64,000 nt of DNA. It comes from Muribaculaceae bacterium. GTDB lineage: Bacteria > Bacteroidota > Bacteroidia > Bacteroidales > Muribaculaceae. The translations under genes were made by a program, and so were the position numbers. The DNA lies in assembly GCA_023664185.1 (NCBI GenBank), contig JAMPGA010000001.1, forward strand, positions 746,262 to 810,261, written 5' to 3'. This document shows positions 18,187 to 27,054 of this stretch, piece by piece. The notes beneath the pieces were generated by a model. That model searched no databases, was not told the DNA's origin, and saw nothing but the letters and a program-made list of their open reading frames with translations. Within the stretch, counting starts at the first letter, position 1. Each line of letters starts with the position of its first letter.

Positions 18187-19668
18187 TTATTTGTTGTTGC
18201 GGTTGCGCCAGAGGGCTGTCATGTCCTCGAGGCTCTTGCCCTTGGTCTCGGGTACGAGGCGAGCCACAAACCATGCGGCGATGACGCAGATTACGCCATA
18301 GAGGGCGTAGGCAAACATGTGGCCAAACTTATCGCCCATGCCGAGGCCCTGCATATTGTACATGGGCACGAAGGTCGACGAGACGATGAAGTTGAATATC
18401 CACTGGAAAGCTACGGCGATGGCCACGGCCTGCGAGCGGATAGTGTTGGGGAAGATCTCGGCGATGAGCACCCAGCAGATGGGTCCCCATGAGAACATGA
18501 ACGAGGCTGAGTAGACCATGATGGAAACTACGGGCACGATGGGAGCGGTCTCGACCACGTTGGAGAGAGCCACACCGAAGGCGCCGATGGCCATGCCGAT
18601 GGAGCCCCAGATGAGCAGGGGCTTGCGGCCGAGCTTCTCTACGGTGAATACGGCAACCAGGGTGAACGAGATGTTGACGATACCCATAATGACGGTCTGC
18701 ATCATGGGGTTGCCCATGTTCATCGACTCGAATATGCGGGGAGCATAGTAGAGCACGGCGTTGATGCCGACGGCCTGCTGGAACACTGAGAGCATCACAC
18801 CCACGAAGATAACCATGACGCCAAACGAGAAGAGGTTTTCGCTCTTGACGTCGACAGAGTTCTTGATCTGGTGGAGTATCTCGCGAGCCTTGTCATAGCC
18901 ATTGATATGCGAGAGCACCATGAGGGCTTTCTCGTCGCGGCCTATGAGAGCCAGATAGCGGGGTGACTCGGGCACCAGACACACCAGGATGGTGAAGAGG
19001 CCGGCCACGAAGGCTTCAGAGCCAAACATGTAGCGCCAGCCTGTGGCGATGGTCCAGGTGTCGGAGCTTTCCGATACCTTATACATAGTCTCGCCTATCT
19101 TTTCGATGACGGGCTGAGTGTGTTCGCCCAGGATGAGGAAGTTGACGAAGTAGACCACCAGCTGGCCGAAGATGATGGCAAACTGGTTCCACGATACCAG
19201 GGTGCCGCGCATATTGGAGGGCGCGACTTCGGCGATATACATGGGGCAGATGGCCGAGGCCAGACCTACGCCGATGCCACCGAGGATGCGGTAGATATTG
19301 AATGCGACGAGCAGGGAGGCGGTGGGCACTCCATGATCGAAGAACATGAATTCAGGAGCATAGCTGCCGAGGGCAGAAAGGAAGAAGAAGACACCGGCGA
19401 TGGCCAGACTCTTCTTGCGGCCGAAAAATGAGGCGAAAAATCCGGAGAAAGCTGAGCCGAGTATGCAGCCCAGGAGTGCGCTCGATGAGGTGATTCCGTG
19501 AATGGTGTCGGTGTAGACAAAGTCCTTAGCATCGAGGAAGAAGGCCTGCAAACCTTTTTCTGCGCCCGAGATAACGGCTGTGTCATAGCCGAAGAGCAGG
19601 CCTCCGAGCACCGCCACGAGGACGATTGAAAAGAGATATGCCTTGCTACCGTTGCGGGGATAGTCCAT
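18187..19668 (-). CDS. xylE: Sugar porter (MFS), D-xylose:proton symporter type
   Basis: 12-helix major facilitator of the sugar porter family, 493 residues. Family signatures are all present: GGLLFGYDTAVISG in the first helix, FGRKKSL after helix 2, PESPRYLALIGR at the central loop, EKLGRKPLLIWG after helix 8 and VPETKGKSLEDM at the end. With xylA, xylB and the Nudix regulator upstream, xylose is the likely substrate, though glucose or arabinose cannot be excluded by sequence. The gap to xylA is 130 bp and contains strong secondary structure. Confidence 0.92.
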   Translation of the reverse strand: MDYPRNGSKAYLFSIVLVAVLGGLLFGYDTAVISGAEKGLQAFFLDAKDFVYTDTIHGITSSSALLGCILGSAFSGFFASFFGRKKSLAIAGVFFFLSALGSYAPEFMFFDHGVPTASLLVAFNIYRILGGIGVGLASAICPMYIAEVAPSNMRGTLVSWNQFAIIFGQLVVYFVNFLILGEHTQPVIEKIGETMYKVSESSDTWTIATGWRYMFGSEAFVAGLFTILVCLVPESPRYLALIGRDEKALMVLSHINGYDKAREILHQIKNSVDVKSENLFSFGVMVIFVGVMLSVFQQAVGINAVLYYAPRIFESMNMGNPMMQTVIMGIVNISFTLVAVFTVEKLGRKPLLIWGSIGMAIGAFGVALSNVVETAPIVPVVSIMVYSASFMFSWGPICWVLIAEIFPNTIRSQAVAIAVAFQWIFNFIVSSTFVPMYNMQGLGMGDKFGHMFAYALYGVICVIAAWFVARLVPETKGKSLEDMTALWRNRNNK

Positions 19669-19722
19669 GGGATTGATTAAGGTGGTTGAAAATAGAATGG
19701 ATGAGATGGGAGATGAGATATG

Positions 19723-19768
19723 GTGATGCCGGCATCACGGCCTCTATGTGTCCGAGAGGCCGGATGCC
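19723..19768. promoter_or_regulatory. Alternative hairpins in the xylA-xylE spacer
   Basis: A perfect 16-bp palindrome GTGATGCCGGCATCAC (19723-19738) overlaps a second hairpin in which GGCATC (19731-19736) and GGCCTCT (19739-19745) pair with AGAGGCC (19755-19761) and GATGCC (19763-19768). Both cannot form at once because they share GGCATC. In mRNA this may protect the upstream xylBA part or set the ratio of xylA to xylE. Confidence 0.5.
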
Positions 19769-19798
19769 TGCACACCGGTTGTGATGAATGGAGATGTA

Positions 19799-21115
19799 TT
19801 AGCAATACATGTTGAGGATGGCCTCGTAGAGCTCCTGCTTGCCCGAAGTGGTCTTGGGCTCAGGCTGGGTCTTGGCGTAGGCCACTACATCTTCGAGTGA
19901 GAGCTTGCCCTCCTCATATTCTTTGCCCTTGCCGGCGTCGAACGATGAGTAGCGCTCCTTTACCATCTCGCAGATGGGCGATTTCTCGATGAGCTCGGCT
20001 GCACACTCCAGAGCGCGAGCCATGGCGTCCATGCCTGCGATGTGGGCGATGAAGATATCCTCCAGATCGGTGGAGTTGCGACGGGTCTTGGCATCGAAGT
20101 TTGTGCCGCCGTTGCCCAGACCGCCGTTGCGGATTATCTGCATCATGGCCTGAGTGAGCTCGTAGTTGTCGATGGGGAACTGGTCTGTGTCCCAGCCGTT
20201 CTGATAGTCGCCGCGGTTGGCGTCGATGCTGCCGAGCATGTTGTTGTCCACAGCCACGCAGAGCTCGTGCTCAAAGGTGTGGCCGGCCAGAGTGGCGTGG
20301 TTAACCTCGATGTTTACCTTGAAGTCCTTGTCGAGGCCGTTGGCTTTGAGGAAGCCGATCACTGTCTCGGTGTCCACGTCATACTGATGCTTTGAGGGTT
20401 CCATGGGTTTGGGCTCGATGAGGAATGTGCCGGTGAAGCCTTTTGAGCGGGCATAGTCGCGGGCAATCTTGAGCATTGTAGCCAGATGCTCTTTCTCGCG
20501 CTTCTGGTCGGTGTTGAGCAGGCTCATGTAGCCTTCGCGACCACCCCAGAACACATAGTTTGAACCGCCCAGAGCGATGGTGGCATCGATGGCGTTCTTG
20601 ATCTGCACGGCTGCGCGGGCCACAACGTCGAAGTCGGGGTTGGTGGCGGCGCCGTTCATATAGCGGCCGTTGCCAAATACGTTGGCTGTGCCCCAGAGGT
20701 TCTTGATGCCTGTAGCGGCCATCTTCTCCTTCAGGTAGGCCACGATCTCTTTCATGCGAGCCTCATAGGCGTCGATGTCGCCCAGGTCGCCGATAAGGTC
20801 GGTGTCGTGGAAGCAGAAGTATTCCACGCCCAGCTTCTGCATGATCTCGAAACCGGCGTCGGCTTTCTGCTTAGCCACTGTCATGGCGTCTTCGCCCTCG
20901 TTCCAGGGGAACTTCTTTGTGCCGGCGCCAAACTGGTCGCCACCTTCGGCGCAGAGTGTATGCCACCAGGCCATAGCGAATTTGAGCCATTCCTTCATGG
21001 GCTTGCCGAGAATCATCTTCTCAGCGTCATAATAGCGATATGCGAGGGGATTCTTTGAATCCTTGCCCTCAAACTTGATTTTCCCGATCTCGGGGAAGTA
21101 CTCTTTCACTGCCAT
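19799..21115 (-). CDS. xylA: Xylose isomerase
   Basis: Converts D-xylose to D-xylulose with two divalent metals. Start set at the ATG at 21115 (MAVKEYFPEIGKIKFEG), which gives 438 residues and the known N-terminus; a longer frame upstream is not supported. The catalytic His is in FCFHDTDL, and metal ligands are visible in EPKPMEPSKHQYD, NIEVNHATLAGHTFEHE, GSIDANRGD, GWDTDQFP and GGTNFDAKTRR. It is 41 bp after xylB. Confidence 0.98.
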   Translation of the reverse strand: MAVKEYFPEIGKIKFEGKDSKNPLAYRYYDAEKMILGKPMKEWLKFAMAWWHTLCAEGGDQFGAGTKKFPWNEGEDAMTVAKQKADAGFEIMQKLGVEYFCFHDTDLIGDLGDIDAYEARMKEIVAYLKEKMAATGIKNLWGTANVFGNGRYMNGAATNPDFDVVARAAVQIKNAIDATIALGGSNYVFWGGREGYMSLLNTDQKREKEHLATMLKIARDYARSKGFTGTFLIEPKPMEPSKHQYDVDTETVIGFLKANGLDKDFKVNIEVNHATLAGHTFEHELCVAVDNNMLGSIDANRGDYQNGWDTDQFPIDNYELTQAMMQIIRNGGLGNGGTNFDAKTRRNSTDLEDIFIAHIAGMDAMARALECAAELIEKSPICEMVKERYSSFDAGKGKEYEEGKLSLEDVVAYAKTQPEPKTTSGKQELYEAILNMYC

Positions 21116-21156
21116 AGTGATAAAATTATGTATTAGGTTGGTGATTTGAATATTGT

Positions 21157-22650
21157 CTATGAGTTTTTCAGCACGGCCTCGAGGCGCTGTTTCCACAGGT
21201 CGTAGGCGGCGCGATATGCGGCGCGGTCGGCCTCAACGGGCTCTATCACCTCGATCTTTTCAAGCGAGGCAAAGGCTTCGTTGTTGTCGGCATAGATTCC
21301 GGCACCCATTCCGGCGCCCTTGGCTGCACCGACCGATCCGTCGGTGTCGTAGAGCTCGATGGTGGCGCCGCTCACTCCGGCCAGTGTGTTACGGAACAGG
21401 GGTGAGAGGAACATGTTGGCGTGTCCGGCGTGGATCTTCTTGAGCTGCATGCCCATCTGCTCCATCACCTCCATACCATACATGAAGGAGAACACTATGC
21501 CCTCCTGCTCGGCGCGCAGCAGGTGGCTCTTGTTGTGGGTGAGGAAGTTGATACCGTGGATCGAGGCACCCACTTCTTTATTGCGCAGCACACGCTCTGC
21601 ACCGTTGCCAAACGGGATTACCGAGACGCCGGCGGCGCCGATGGGGGCCTGGGCGGCCAGGTCGTTCATGCCGGGATAGGATATGCCTTCGGGGGCCACG
21701 ACTTTCTTTGACCACGAGTTGAGGATGCCGGTGCCATTGATGCAGAGCAGCACTCCCAGGCGGGTCTGCTCGGGGGTGTGGTTCACGTGGGCAAAGGTGT
21801 TGACGCGGCTCTGGGGGTCGTAGTTCACCTCGCCGAGCACACCGTAGACCACTCCGGATGTTCCGGCGGTAGAGGCCACTTCGCCAGGGTTGAACACATT
21901 GAGCGACAGGGCGTTGTTGGGCTGGTCGCCGGCGCGGTAGCTCACGGGGATGCCGGGTGCCAGACTCAGCTCGGCGGCTGCCTCGGGGGTGACACGACCC
22001 TGTATTGAGAAAGTGGGCACGATCTCGGGCAGGATGTCGGCGTCAAAGCCGAGATAGTCGAGCAGGAATGCGGCCGGGCGTGATTCCTTGAAGTCCCAAA
22101 GCATCATCTCGGACAGACCCGAGAGTGTGGTGCACACCTGGCCTGTGAGGCGCATGGCGGCATAGTCGCCGGGGAGCATTATTTTGTATATCTTCTCAAA
22201 GAGTTCGGGCTCGTTCTCCTTCACCCATGCCAGCTTGGTGGCGGTGAAGTTGCCGGGCGAATTGAGCAGAGTGCTCAGGCAGGTGGTCTCGCCCAGGTCG
22301 GAGAAGGCTTTCTCGCCGTAGGGCACACCGCGCGAGTCACACCAAATGATGGCGGGGCGCAGAGGCTTGAGCTGTTTGTCGACCACTACGAGGCCGTGCA
22401 TCTGATAAGAGATGCCTATGGCAGCAATATCCTTGGGGTCGACTTTCGAAGAGGCGAGCACCGAGGCAGTGGCCTGTTTCATACATTCCCACCACTGTTC
22501 GGGGCGCTGTTCGGCCCATCCGGGACGGAGGGCTATAATCTCGGCTTCTGTGCGGGGATAGAAGTCGGAGGCCACGGTCTTGCCGCTCTGGGCATCCACG
22601 AGGCTGGCCTTGACAGACGAGCTGCCTATGTCATATCCGAGAAGATACAT
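21157..22650 (-). CDS. xylB: Xylulokinase (FGGY family)
   Basis: Phosphorylates D-xylulose to xylulose 5-phosphate. Start chosen at the ATG at 22650 because the protein then begins with the FGGY ATP-binding strand MYLLGYDIGSSSVKASL, and because it lies 4 bp after the regulator's stop codon. The sugar-binding MHGLVVVD, the catalytic base region YRAGDQPNNALSLNVF and the second nucleotide-binding loop GTSGVV are present. Length 497 residues, normal for the family. Confidence 0.96.
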   Translation of the reverse strand: MYLLGYDIGSSSVKASLVDAQSGKTVASDFYPRTEAEIIALRPGWAEQRPEQWWECMKQATASVLASSKVDPKDIAAIGISYQMHGLVVVDKQLKPLRPAIIWCDSRGVPYGEKAFSDLGETTCLSTLLNSPGNFTATKLAWVKENEPELFEKIYKIMLPGDYAAMRLTGQVCTTLSGLSEMMLWDFKESRPAAFLLDYLGFDADILPEIVPTFSIQGRVTPEAAAELSLAPGIPVSYRAGDQPNNALSLNVFNPGEVASTAGTSGVVYGVLGEVNYDPQSRVNTFAHVNHTPEQTRLGVLLCINGTGILNSWSKKVVAPEGISYPGMNDLAAQAPIGAAGVSVIPFGNGAERVLRNKEVGASIHGINFLTHNKSHLLRAEQEGIVFSFMYGMEVMEQMGMQLKKIHAGHANMFLSPLFRNTLAGVSGATIELYDTDGSVGAAKGAGMGAGIYADNNEAFASLEKIEVIEPVEADRAAYRAAYDLWKQRLEAVLKNS

Positions 22651-22654
22651 ACAG

Positions 22655-23398
22655 TTAACGTGAGGTATTATAGATTTTTCTGTCGAATTTAAAGAACCGT
22701 GCAGCGCGGTGAGCCACACCCTTTTCGCGCTCGTCGAGCGCTACCACATAGGGCATCTGGGATATCTTTTTGTGGAAGTTGCGCACGTCGAGAGTCTTGT
22801 TGTAGACAATCTCGGTGAGCAGGCGCAGCTGCGAGGCTGTGAATTTTTTAGGGAGGAGGTCGAAGAGCACTGTGCGGTTGTTGTCTACTTCGCGGCGCAT
22901 GGCCTTGAGGGCCTCAAGTATGATGAGGTTGTGGTCGAAGGCCAGCTGGCCCACTTCATCAATCGGCACCCACTGCACCCCGTCGTTGTCGGTGGCGCGG
23001 TGCATGGCCTGGTCGAGCTTCACAATGGCCAGATAGGCTATGGTGACGATGCTGTCCACGTGAGCCTGCTGGGCGCGCTCCAGCCAGATCACGTCGCGCG
23101 GGTTGCTGGTGCGGTTCTTTGAGCCGAAGGCTTTAAACTGGGTGAGCTTCAGGTCTTTGACGCCGGTTAGCTCAGTCAGCACACGCGATGCTGCCTGGTC
23201 GAGATCCTCATCCTTGTATATGAGTGAACCGGGGAGTTTCATGTCGTTGAACTCTCCGGCATGATCCTGGCCGCTGCGTTTCAGCAGCAACACACGGAGC
23301 CTTGAGCCGTCAAATCCGACGACTACACAGTCAACAGAGATATGATTGTTGGCTAATGGTATCATGGTTGTTTTGAAGATTACAGGCTTTGTTTCCAT
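22655..23398 (-). CDS. Nudix-fold transcriptional regulator (NrtR/AraR-like), probable xylose regulator
   Basis: 247 residues: an N-terminal Nudix fold (about 15-155) joined to a C-terminal winged helix (about 165-230, QLRLLTEIVYNKTLDVRNFHKKI). The Nudix box is degenerate: where GxxxxxExxxxxxxREUxEE is expected the sequence reads GSLIYKDEDLDQAASRVLTE, with the catalytic glutamates absent, so it should bind a ligand rather than hydrolyse one. AraR of Bacteroides is a regulator of this type. Being first in the xylBAE operon, it probably senses a pentose or pentose phosphate. An alternative start is Met12. Confidence 0.88.
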   Translation of the reverse strand: METKPVIFKTTMIPLANNHISVDCVVVGFDGSRLRVLLLKRSGQDHAGEFNDMKLPGSLIYKDEDLDQAASRVLTELTGVKDLKLTQFKAFGSKNRTSNPRDVIWLERAQQAHVDSIVTIAYLAIVKLDQAMHRATDNDGVQWVPIDEVGQLAFDHNLIILEALKAMRREVDNNRTVLFDLLPKKFTASQLRLLTEIVYNKTLDVRNFHKKISQMPYVVALDEREKGVAHRAARFFKFDRKIYNTSR

Positions 23399-23759
23399 GG
23401 CCCAGCCCCGTGAGGCGGGAGGGCACTGTGCTTATCAACACCGCAAATTTACAAAAACCTTTTTGAATATCCACCATGTTCACCCATAAATTTTAGTGTT
23501 ATAAAACATTAAATAATACATTCTTAGTTTTCTTATGCCACACAATATCCCGCTGTGAGTCACCATGTTTTCACAATATATTGAACATCAAAAAGTCACA
23601 AACCTTTTTATGCTCTTTTTCAACCTTTCATTAAAACGTTTGTTAGATAGATAGAAGGGAGAATGAGAGACGCTCCCGGACCGAAACAAAAAAACGATCA
23701 ACTATCAACACGTCTTCAACAATCAACAACATTGACTAACAAAACCAACACATTCCGTC
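23399..23759. other. Divergent promoter region and long ompA leader
   Basis: 361 bp between the divergent Nudix regulator and ompA genes. On the minus strand TAAATTTG (23451 to 23444) fits a -7 box for the xylose operon; no good -33 element is seen. Towards ompA the last 100 bp are A/C-rich and nearly free of structure, typical of efficient Bacteroidota leaders without a Shine-Dalgarno sequence. A regulator operator is expected here but I could not define one. Confidence 0.45.
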
Positions 23760-24866
23760 ATGAAACGACTATTACTTGCGGCAGCCGTCCTCGCAACAGG
23801 CTGTCTGTTCGGGATCAGCGCCCAGAATGTTATCGAACGTCCCACCTTGGCCGACAACTGGAATATCGGCGTTGACGCAGGCGTCACCACACCTCTCACC
23901 GGACATTCATTTTTCCAGAACATGCGTGGCCAGTATGGTCTGCACTTGGGCAAACAGCTCACTCCCATCATCGGTGCCGGCATCGAGGGCGCCTGGGGCG
24001 TGAACACCACCCGTTCGGCCACAGCGTTTGACACCCAGTATGTGGGTCTCTACGGCACTGCCGACCTCATGACTCTCTTCGGAGGCTTCAGCTGCACTCC
24101 CCGCTGCTTTACCATCGACGCTGTCCTTGGCGCAGGCTGGCTGCACGGATATTATGCACACGCCCACGACACCAATGATATGGGTGCCAAGTTCGGACTG
24201 AACTTCAACTTCAACTGCACCGACAATTTCAGCATCTCAGTCAAGCCTTCGGTTATCTACAACGTCACCAACGGTGTAGCTCACCTTGATGCCAAGCGTG
24301 CTACTTTCAACTGCATGGTGGGCTTCAACTACAACTTCGGCCCCGGCTTCAAGTGTGTGAATGTGCCTGTCGACTATTCAGGCGACCTTGCAGCCCTCAA
24401 CGATCAGGTCAACGCTCTGCGTGCCGACCTTGAAGGCACAGCAGCCGCTCTCGCAGCCACCACAGCCGAGAACGCAGCCCTCGCAGCCTCGCTGGCCGAG
24501 TGCCAGAACCGTCCCGCACAGGTTGTGGCCGACAGCACTCTGCAGTCCGTTCGCTATATCTTCTTCAAGATCGGTTCGGCCGTCATCACCCCCGACCAGC
24601 AGCCTAACGTAGAAATGGTAGCCGCTTACCTCAACAATCATCCCGAAAGCACTGTAGTTGTCAAGGGTTATGCATCGCAGGATGGCAACCTCGACTTCAA
24701 CCTCAAGCTTGCTGCCAAGCGTGCCGAGGCCGTGAAGACCGCTCTCATCAAACGCTACAAGATCAACCCCGACCGCATCAAGGCTGAAGGCCAGGGCATC
24801 GGTCACATGTTCTCAGAGGAATCCTGGAACCGCGTTTCGATCTGCACACTCGAGACCAACAAATAA
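23760..24866 (+). CDS. OmpA family outer-membrane protein
   Basis: 368 residues. Signal peptide (MKRLLLAAAVLATGCLFG) ending near ISAQN, an N-terminal beta-barrel to about residue 205, an Ala-rich helical linker with a repeated AAL/ENAAL pattern (about 215-255), and a C-terminal OmpA domain that binds peptidoglycan. The OmpA domain starts YIFFKIGSAVITPDQ and includes KGYASQDGN and LKLAAKRAEAVKTALI, with the expected Asp and Arg. It should link the outer membrane to the cell wall. Own leader and terminator: a single-gene unit, probably highly expressed. Confidence 0.93.
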   Translation: MKRLLLAAAVLATGCLFGISAQNVIERPTLADNWNIGVDAGVTTPLTGHSFFQNMRGQYGLHLGKQLTPIIGAGIEGAWGVNTTRSATAFDTQYVGLYGTADLMTLFGGFSCTPRCFTIDAVLGAGWLHGYYAHAHDTNDMGAKFGLNFNFNCTDNFSISVKPSVIYNVTNGVAHLDAKRATFNCMVGFNYNFGPGFKCVNVPVDYSGDLAALNDQVNALRADLEGTAAALAATTAENAALAASLAECQNRPAQVVADSTLQSVRYIFFKIGSAVITPDQQPNVEMVAAYLNNHPESTVVVKGYASQDGNLDFNLKLAAKRAEAVKTALIKRYKINPDRIKAEGQGIGHMFSEESWNRVSICTLETNK

Positions 24867-24900
24867 GTCTCAGCTGACACTGACAATATAATATGACGCC

Positions 24901-24945
24901 GAGGGTGTATCAAGCCGTTCAAGCTTGATACACCCTCCGTTCTTT
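24901..24945 (+). terminator. Rho-independent terminator of ompA
   Basis: Perfect 15-bp stem (24901-24915 with 24923-24937) with a 7-nt loop, followed by a T-rich tail (GTTCTTTCTG). It is 34 bp after the ompA stop. The same hairpin could also act downstream of wbqC on the other strand. Confidence 0.85.
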
Positions 24946-24979
24946 CTGTCTGTAAATCATCTTTTTCTCTTCTCTATTC

Positions 24980-25603
24980 TCAATTATCAGCTCTCGCCTG
25001 CCGGTCGAGGTAGATCTGGACTTCGGGGCCGAGGTTGAAGATGAGGTCGAGGATGCTAAGCGAGGGTATGAAGCCAAGCTTGTCCGCTCTTACCTGTCGG
25101 TAAGACTCAAGCTGGATTGACGGCAGTTCTGTGAGGCTTACGTCAGGATTGGGTGCAGCCTCCTGACCGAGACCCAGAATATCACGTATGCCGGTCTCCC
25201 ACGCCCAGGCCAGTTGCTCGAGCCGCGGGTAGCGCTCCACCACTCCGAGTGTGAGCATGGGCATGAAGCGGTCTACGTAGAATTCGAAATAGGGTGTGCG
25301 TCCGTAGGCGCTCTCAAGAGCCACTCTGTGAACATCCCACCAGCTTCCGTGGCCCGACACCATAATGTCGCTCCACAGGCAGCGGTGTGACTCGGGCTTT
25401 ACGATGGGCACCGTCAGGCTCAGCGGGCCGCGCGTGTCGGCGATGGTGAAACGGTGGGCTCCCTTCTGGCGCTTGTCAAACCTCACATCCCAGCATCGCC
25501 ACGAGCTGCCGGCCGCCCATGCCGCCACATACTCCTCCACCGGGCCACACAGGCGCGGCGGCAGAGCCACACAGAGATCGGGACAGGGGACGGGGCGCGA
25601 CAT
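24980..25603 (-). CDS. WbqC family protein
   Basis: 207 residues from the ATG at 25603, whose A is shared with the lepB stop (TGATG); a GTG one codon upstream is the alternative. The WbqC pattern is clear: FDKRQKGAHRFTI, SLTVPIVKP, then WWDVHRVALESAYGRTPYFEFY. WbqC proteins occur in O-antigen clusters and next to lepB in many Bacteroidales; they resemble cysteine peptidases of the BtrH type, but their reaction is not settled. It is the last gene of the sigma-porin-dapB-lepB unit. Confidence 0.88.
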   Translation of the reverse strand: MSRPVPCPDLCVALPPRLCGPVEEYVAAWAAGSSWRCWDVRFDKRQKGAHRFTIADTRGPLSLTVPIVKPESHRCLWSDIMVSGHGSWWDVHRVALESAYGRTPYFEFYVDRFMPMLTLGVVERYPRLEQLAWAWETGIRDILGLGQEAAPNPDVSLTELPSIQLESYRQVRADKLGFIPSLSILDLIFNLGPEVQIYLDRQARADN

Positions 25604-27054
25604 CACTCGGCATATTTCGCACCGTCGGGATTGGCATCCTTCAGAATGCGGTTCCAGCGTATGCGGCCGTTGAGCAGGCCACGGTCTTTGTCAAACGAGA
25701 TGAGCACCTTCTCGGGACGTCCCACGATGTGATCTTCGGGCACAAAGCCCCAGTAGCGCGAGTCGAGCGAGTTGTCGCGGTTGTCGCCCATCATGAAGTA
25801 ATAGTCCATCTTGAAGGTGTAGGTGTCGACGGGTTTGCCGTCGATCCACATTTTGCCGTCGCGCCATTCGGCCGTGGGGTTGCCCTCGTAGTCGCGTATC
25901 ACACGGCCGTATATCTGCCATGCGCGCTGACTCATTTTGAGTCGCGAGCCCTTGGCCGGAATCCATAGTTCGCCATAGTCCGAGCGTGTCCAGCTGTCGG
26001 CCACCCCTGCGGGATAGAGCATCTCGCCGGGCTGGGCGGGCATCTTCATCACGCGGGCCACGTCGGGGTTCTCCTCCAGAGCCTTGACCATGGCGCCGGT
26101 GAGCGGGGAGGCATACACTGTGGGCACGCTACCATCGGGGTTCACCACAAAGCCCAGCTGTATCAGCGAAGGGAGGTCGGCTTCGGTGACGGGCACGGTG
26201 TGGCGGTCGTCCTCGGCTATGCCCAGTTGTTCCCACATGGCGTCGGTCATGTGGCCGTTGCGAAGCTGGAAGTAGTAGTTGAACTGCACATTGTCGGGCT
26301 GCTCTATAGGCTCGCCGTTGATGTGTATAACGCCGTCAACAATGCTTATGCGCTCGCCGGGCAGTCCGACTGCGCGCTTCACATAGTTCTCACGGCGGTC
26401 TACGGGGCGATACATCACTTCGCCGAAGGTCTGCGGATTGGCGTCGATGGTCTGGCGCCCGTACATGCGCACCAGGGTGTAGTAGTCGGGGTTTTGCACT
26501 TTGGTGCATATGGTGTCGCCGGCCGGGAAGTTGAACACCACAATGTCGCCCCTCTTCACATTGCCCAGACCTTTGAGGCGCTTATAGCTCCACTGGGGAT
26601 GTTCGAGGTAGCTCTTGGTGTTGATGATGGGGAAGGTGTTCTGCACCAGGGGGAAGTGGACGGGTGTATTGGGCACACGGGGGCCGTAGGCCACCTTGTT
26701 GACCCACAGATAGTCGCCCACCAGGAGCGATTTCTCGAGCGACGATGAGGGTATCTGATAGTTCTGCCCTACGAAGGTAAACACGAAGTAGACCAGAATC
26801 AGAGCATAGACTATGGCGTCGACCCAGCTCATCACCGAGCGCACAGCCTTCGATCTTGATTTTTTCCACCAGGTGAAGGGGATATAGCCCAGTATATAGA
26901 TGTCGAGGAGCAGTATCCACCATAGAGCTACCCACCAGTTGCCCAGCCAGGCCACCCAGAGGAAAAATATGAGCGAGACAATGCCGAAGCGCACCCAGCG
27001 GCTGGGTTTAGGTGTCTGCAGGCGCTCCTTAATGTCGGGAATAATCGGTCTCAT
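25603..27054 (-). CDS. lepB: Signal peptidase I
   Basis: Cleaves signal peptides of Sec-exported proteins at the outer face of the inner membrane. 483 residues, long because of the periplasmic insert usual in Bacteroidota. The N-terminal membrane helices (within about 20-100) are followed by the Ser box QIPSSSLEKSLLVGD, in which the SxxxxL pattern carries the nucleophile. The Lys general base is in NYVKRAVGLPGERI, and the C-terminal box is MMGDNRDNSLDSRYWG. It overlaps dapB by 4 bp and wbqC by one base. Confidence 0.95.
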   Translation of the reverse strand: MRPIIPDIKERLQTPKPSRWVRFGIVSLIFFLWVAWLGNWWVALWWILLLDIYILGYIPFTWWKKSRSKAVRSVMSWVDAIVYALILVYFVFTFVGQNYQIPSSSLEKSLLVGDYLWVNKVAYGPRVPNTPVHFPLVQNTFPIINTKSYLEHPQWSYKRLKGLGNVKRGDIVVFNFPAGDTICTKVQNPDYYTLVRMYGRQTIDANPQTFGEVMYRPVDRRENYVKRAVGLPGERISIVDGVIHINGEPIEQPDNVQFNYYFQLRNGHMTDAMWEQLGIAEDDRHTVPVTEADLPSLIQLGFVVNPDGSVPTVYASPLTGAMVKALEENPDVARVMKMPAQPGEMLYPAGVADSWTRSDYGELWIPAKGSRLKMSQRAWQIYGRVIRDYEGNPTAEWRDGKMWIDGKPVDTYTFKMDYYFMMGDNRDNSLDSRYWGFVPEDHIVGRPEKVLISFDKDRGLLNGRIRWNRILKDANPDGAKYAE

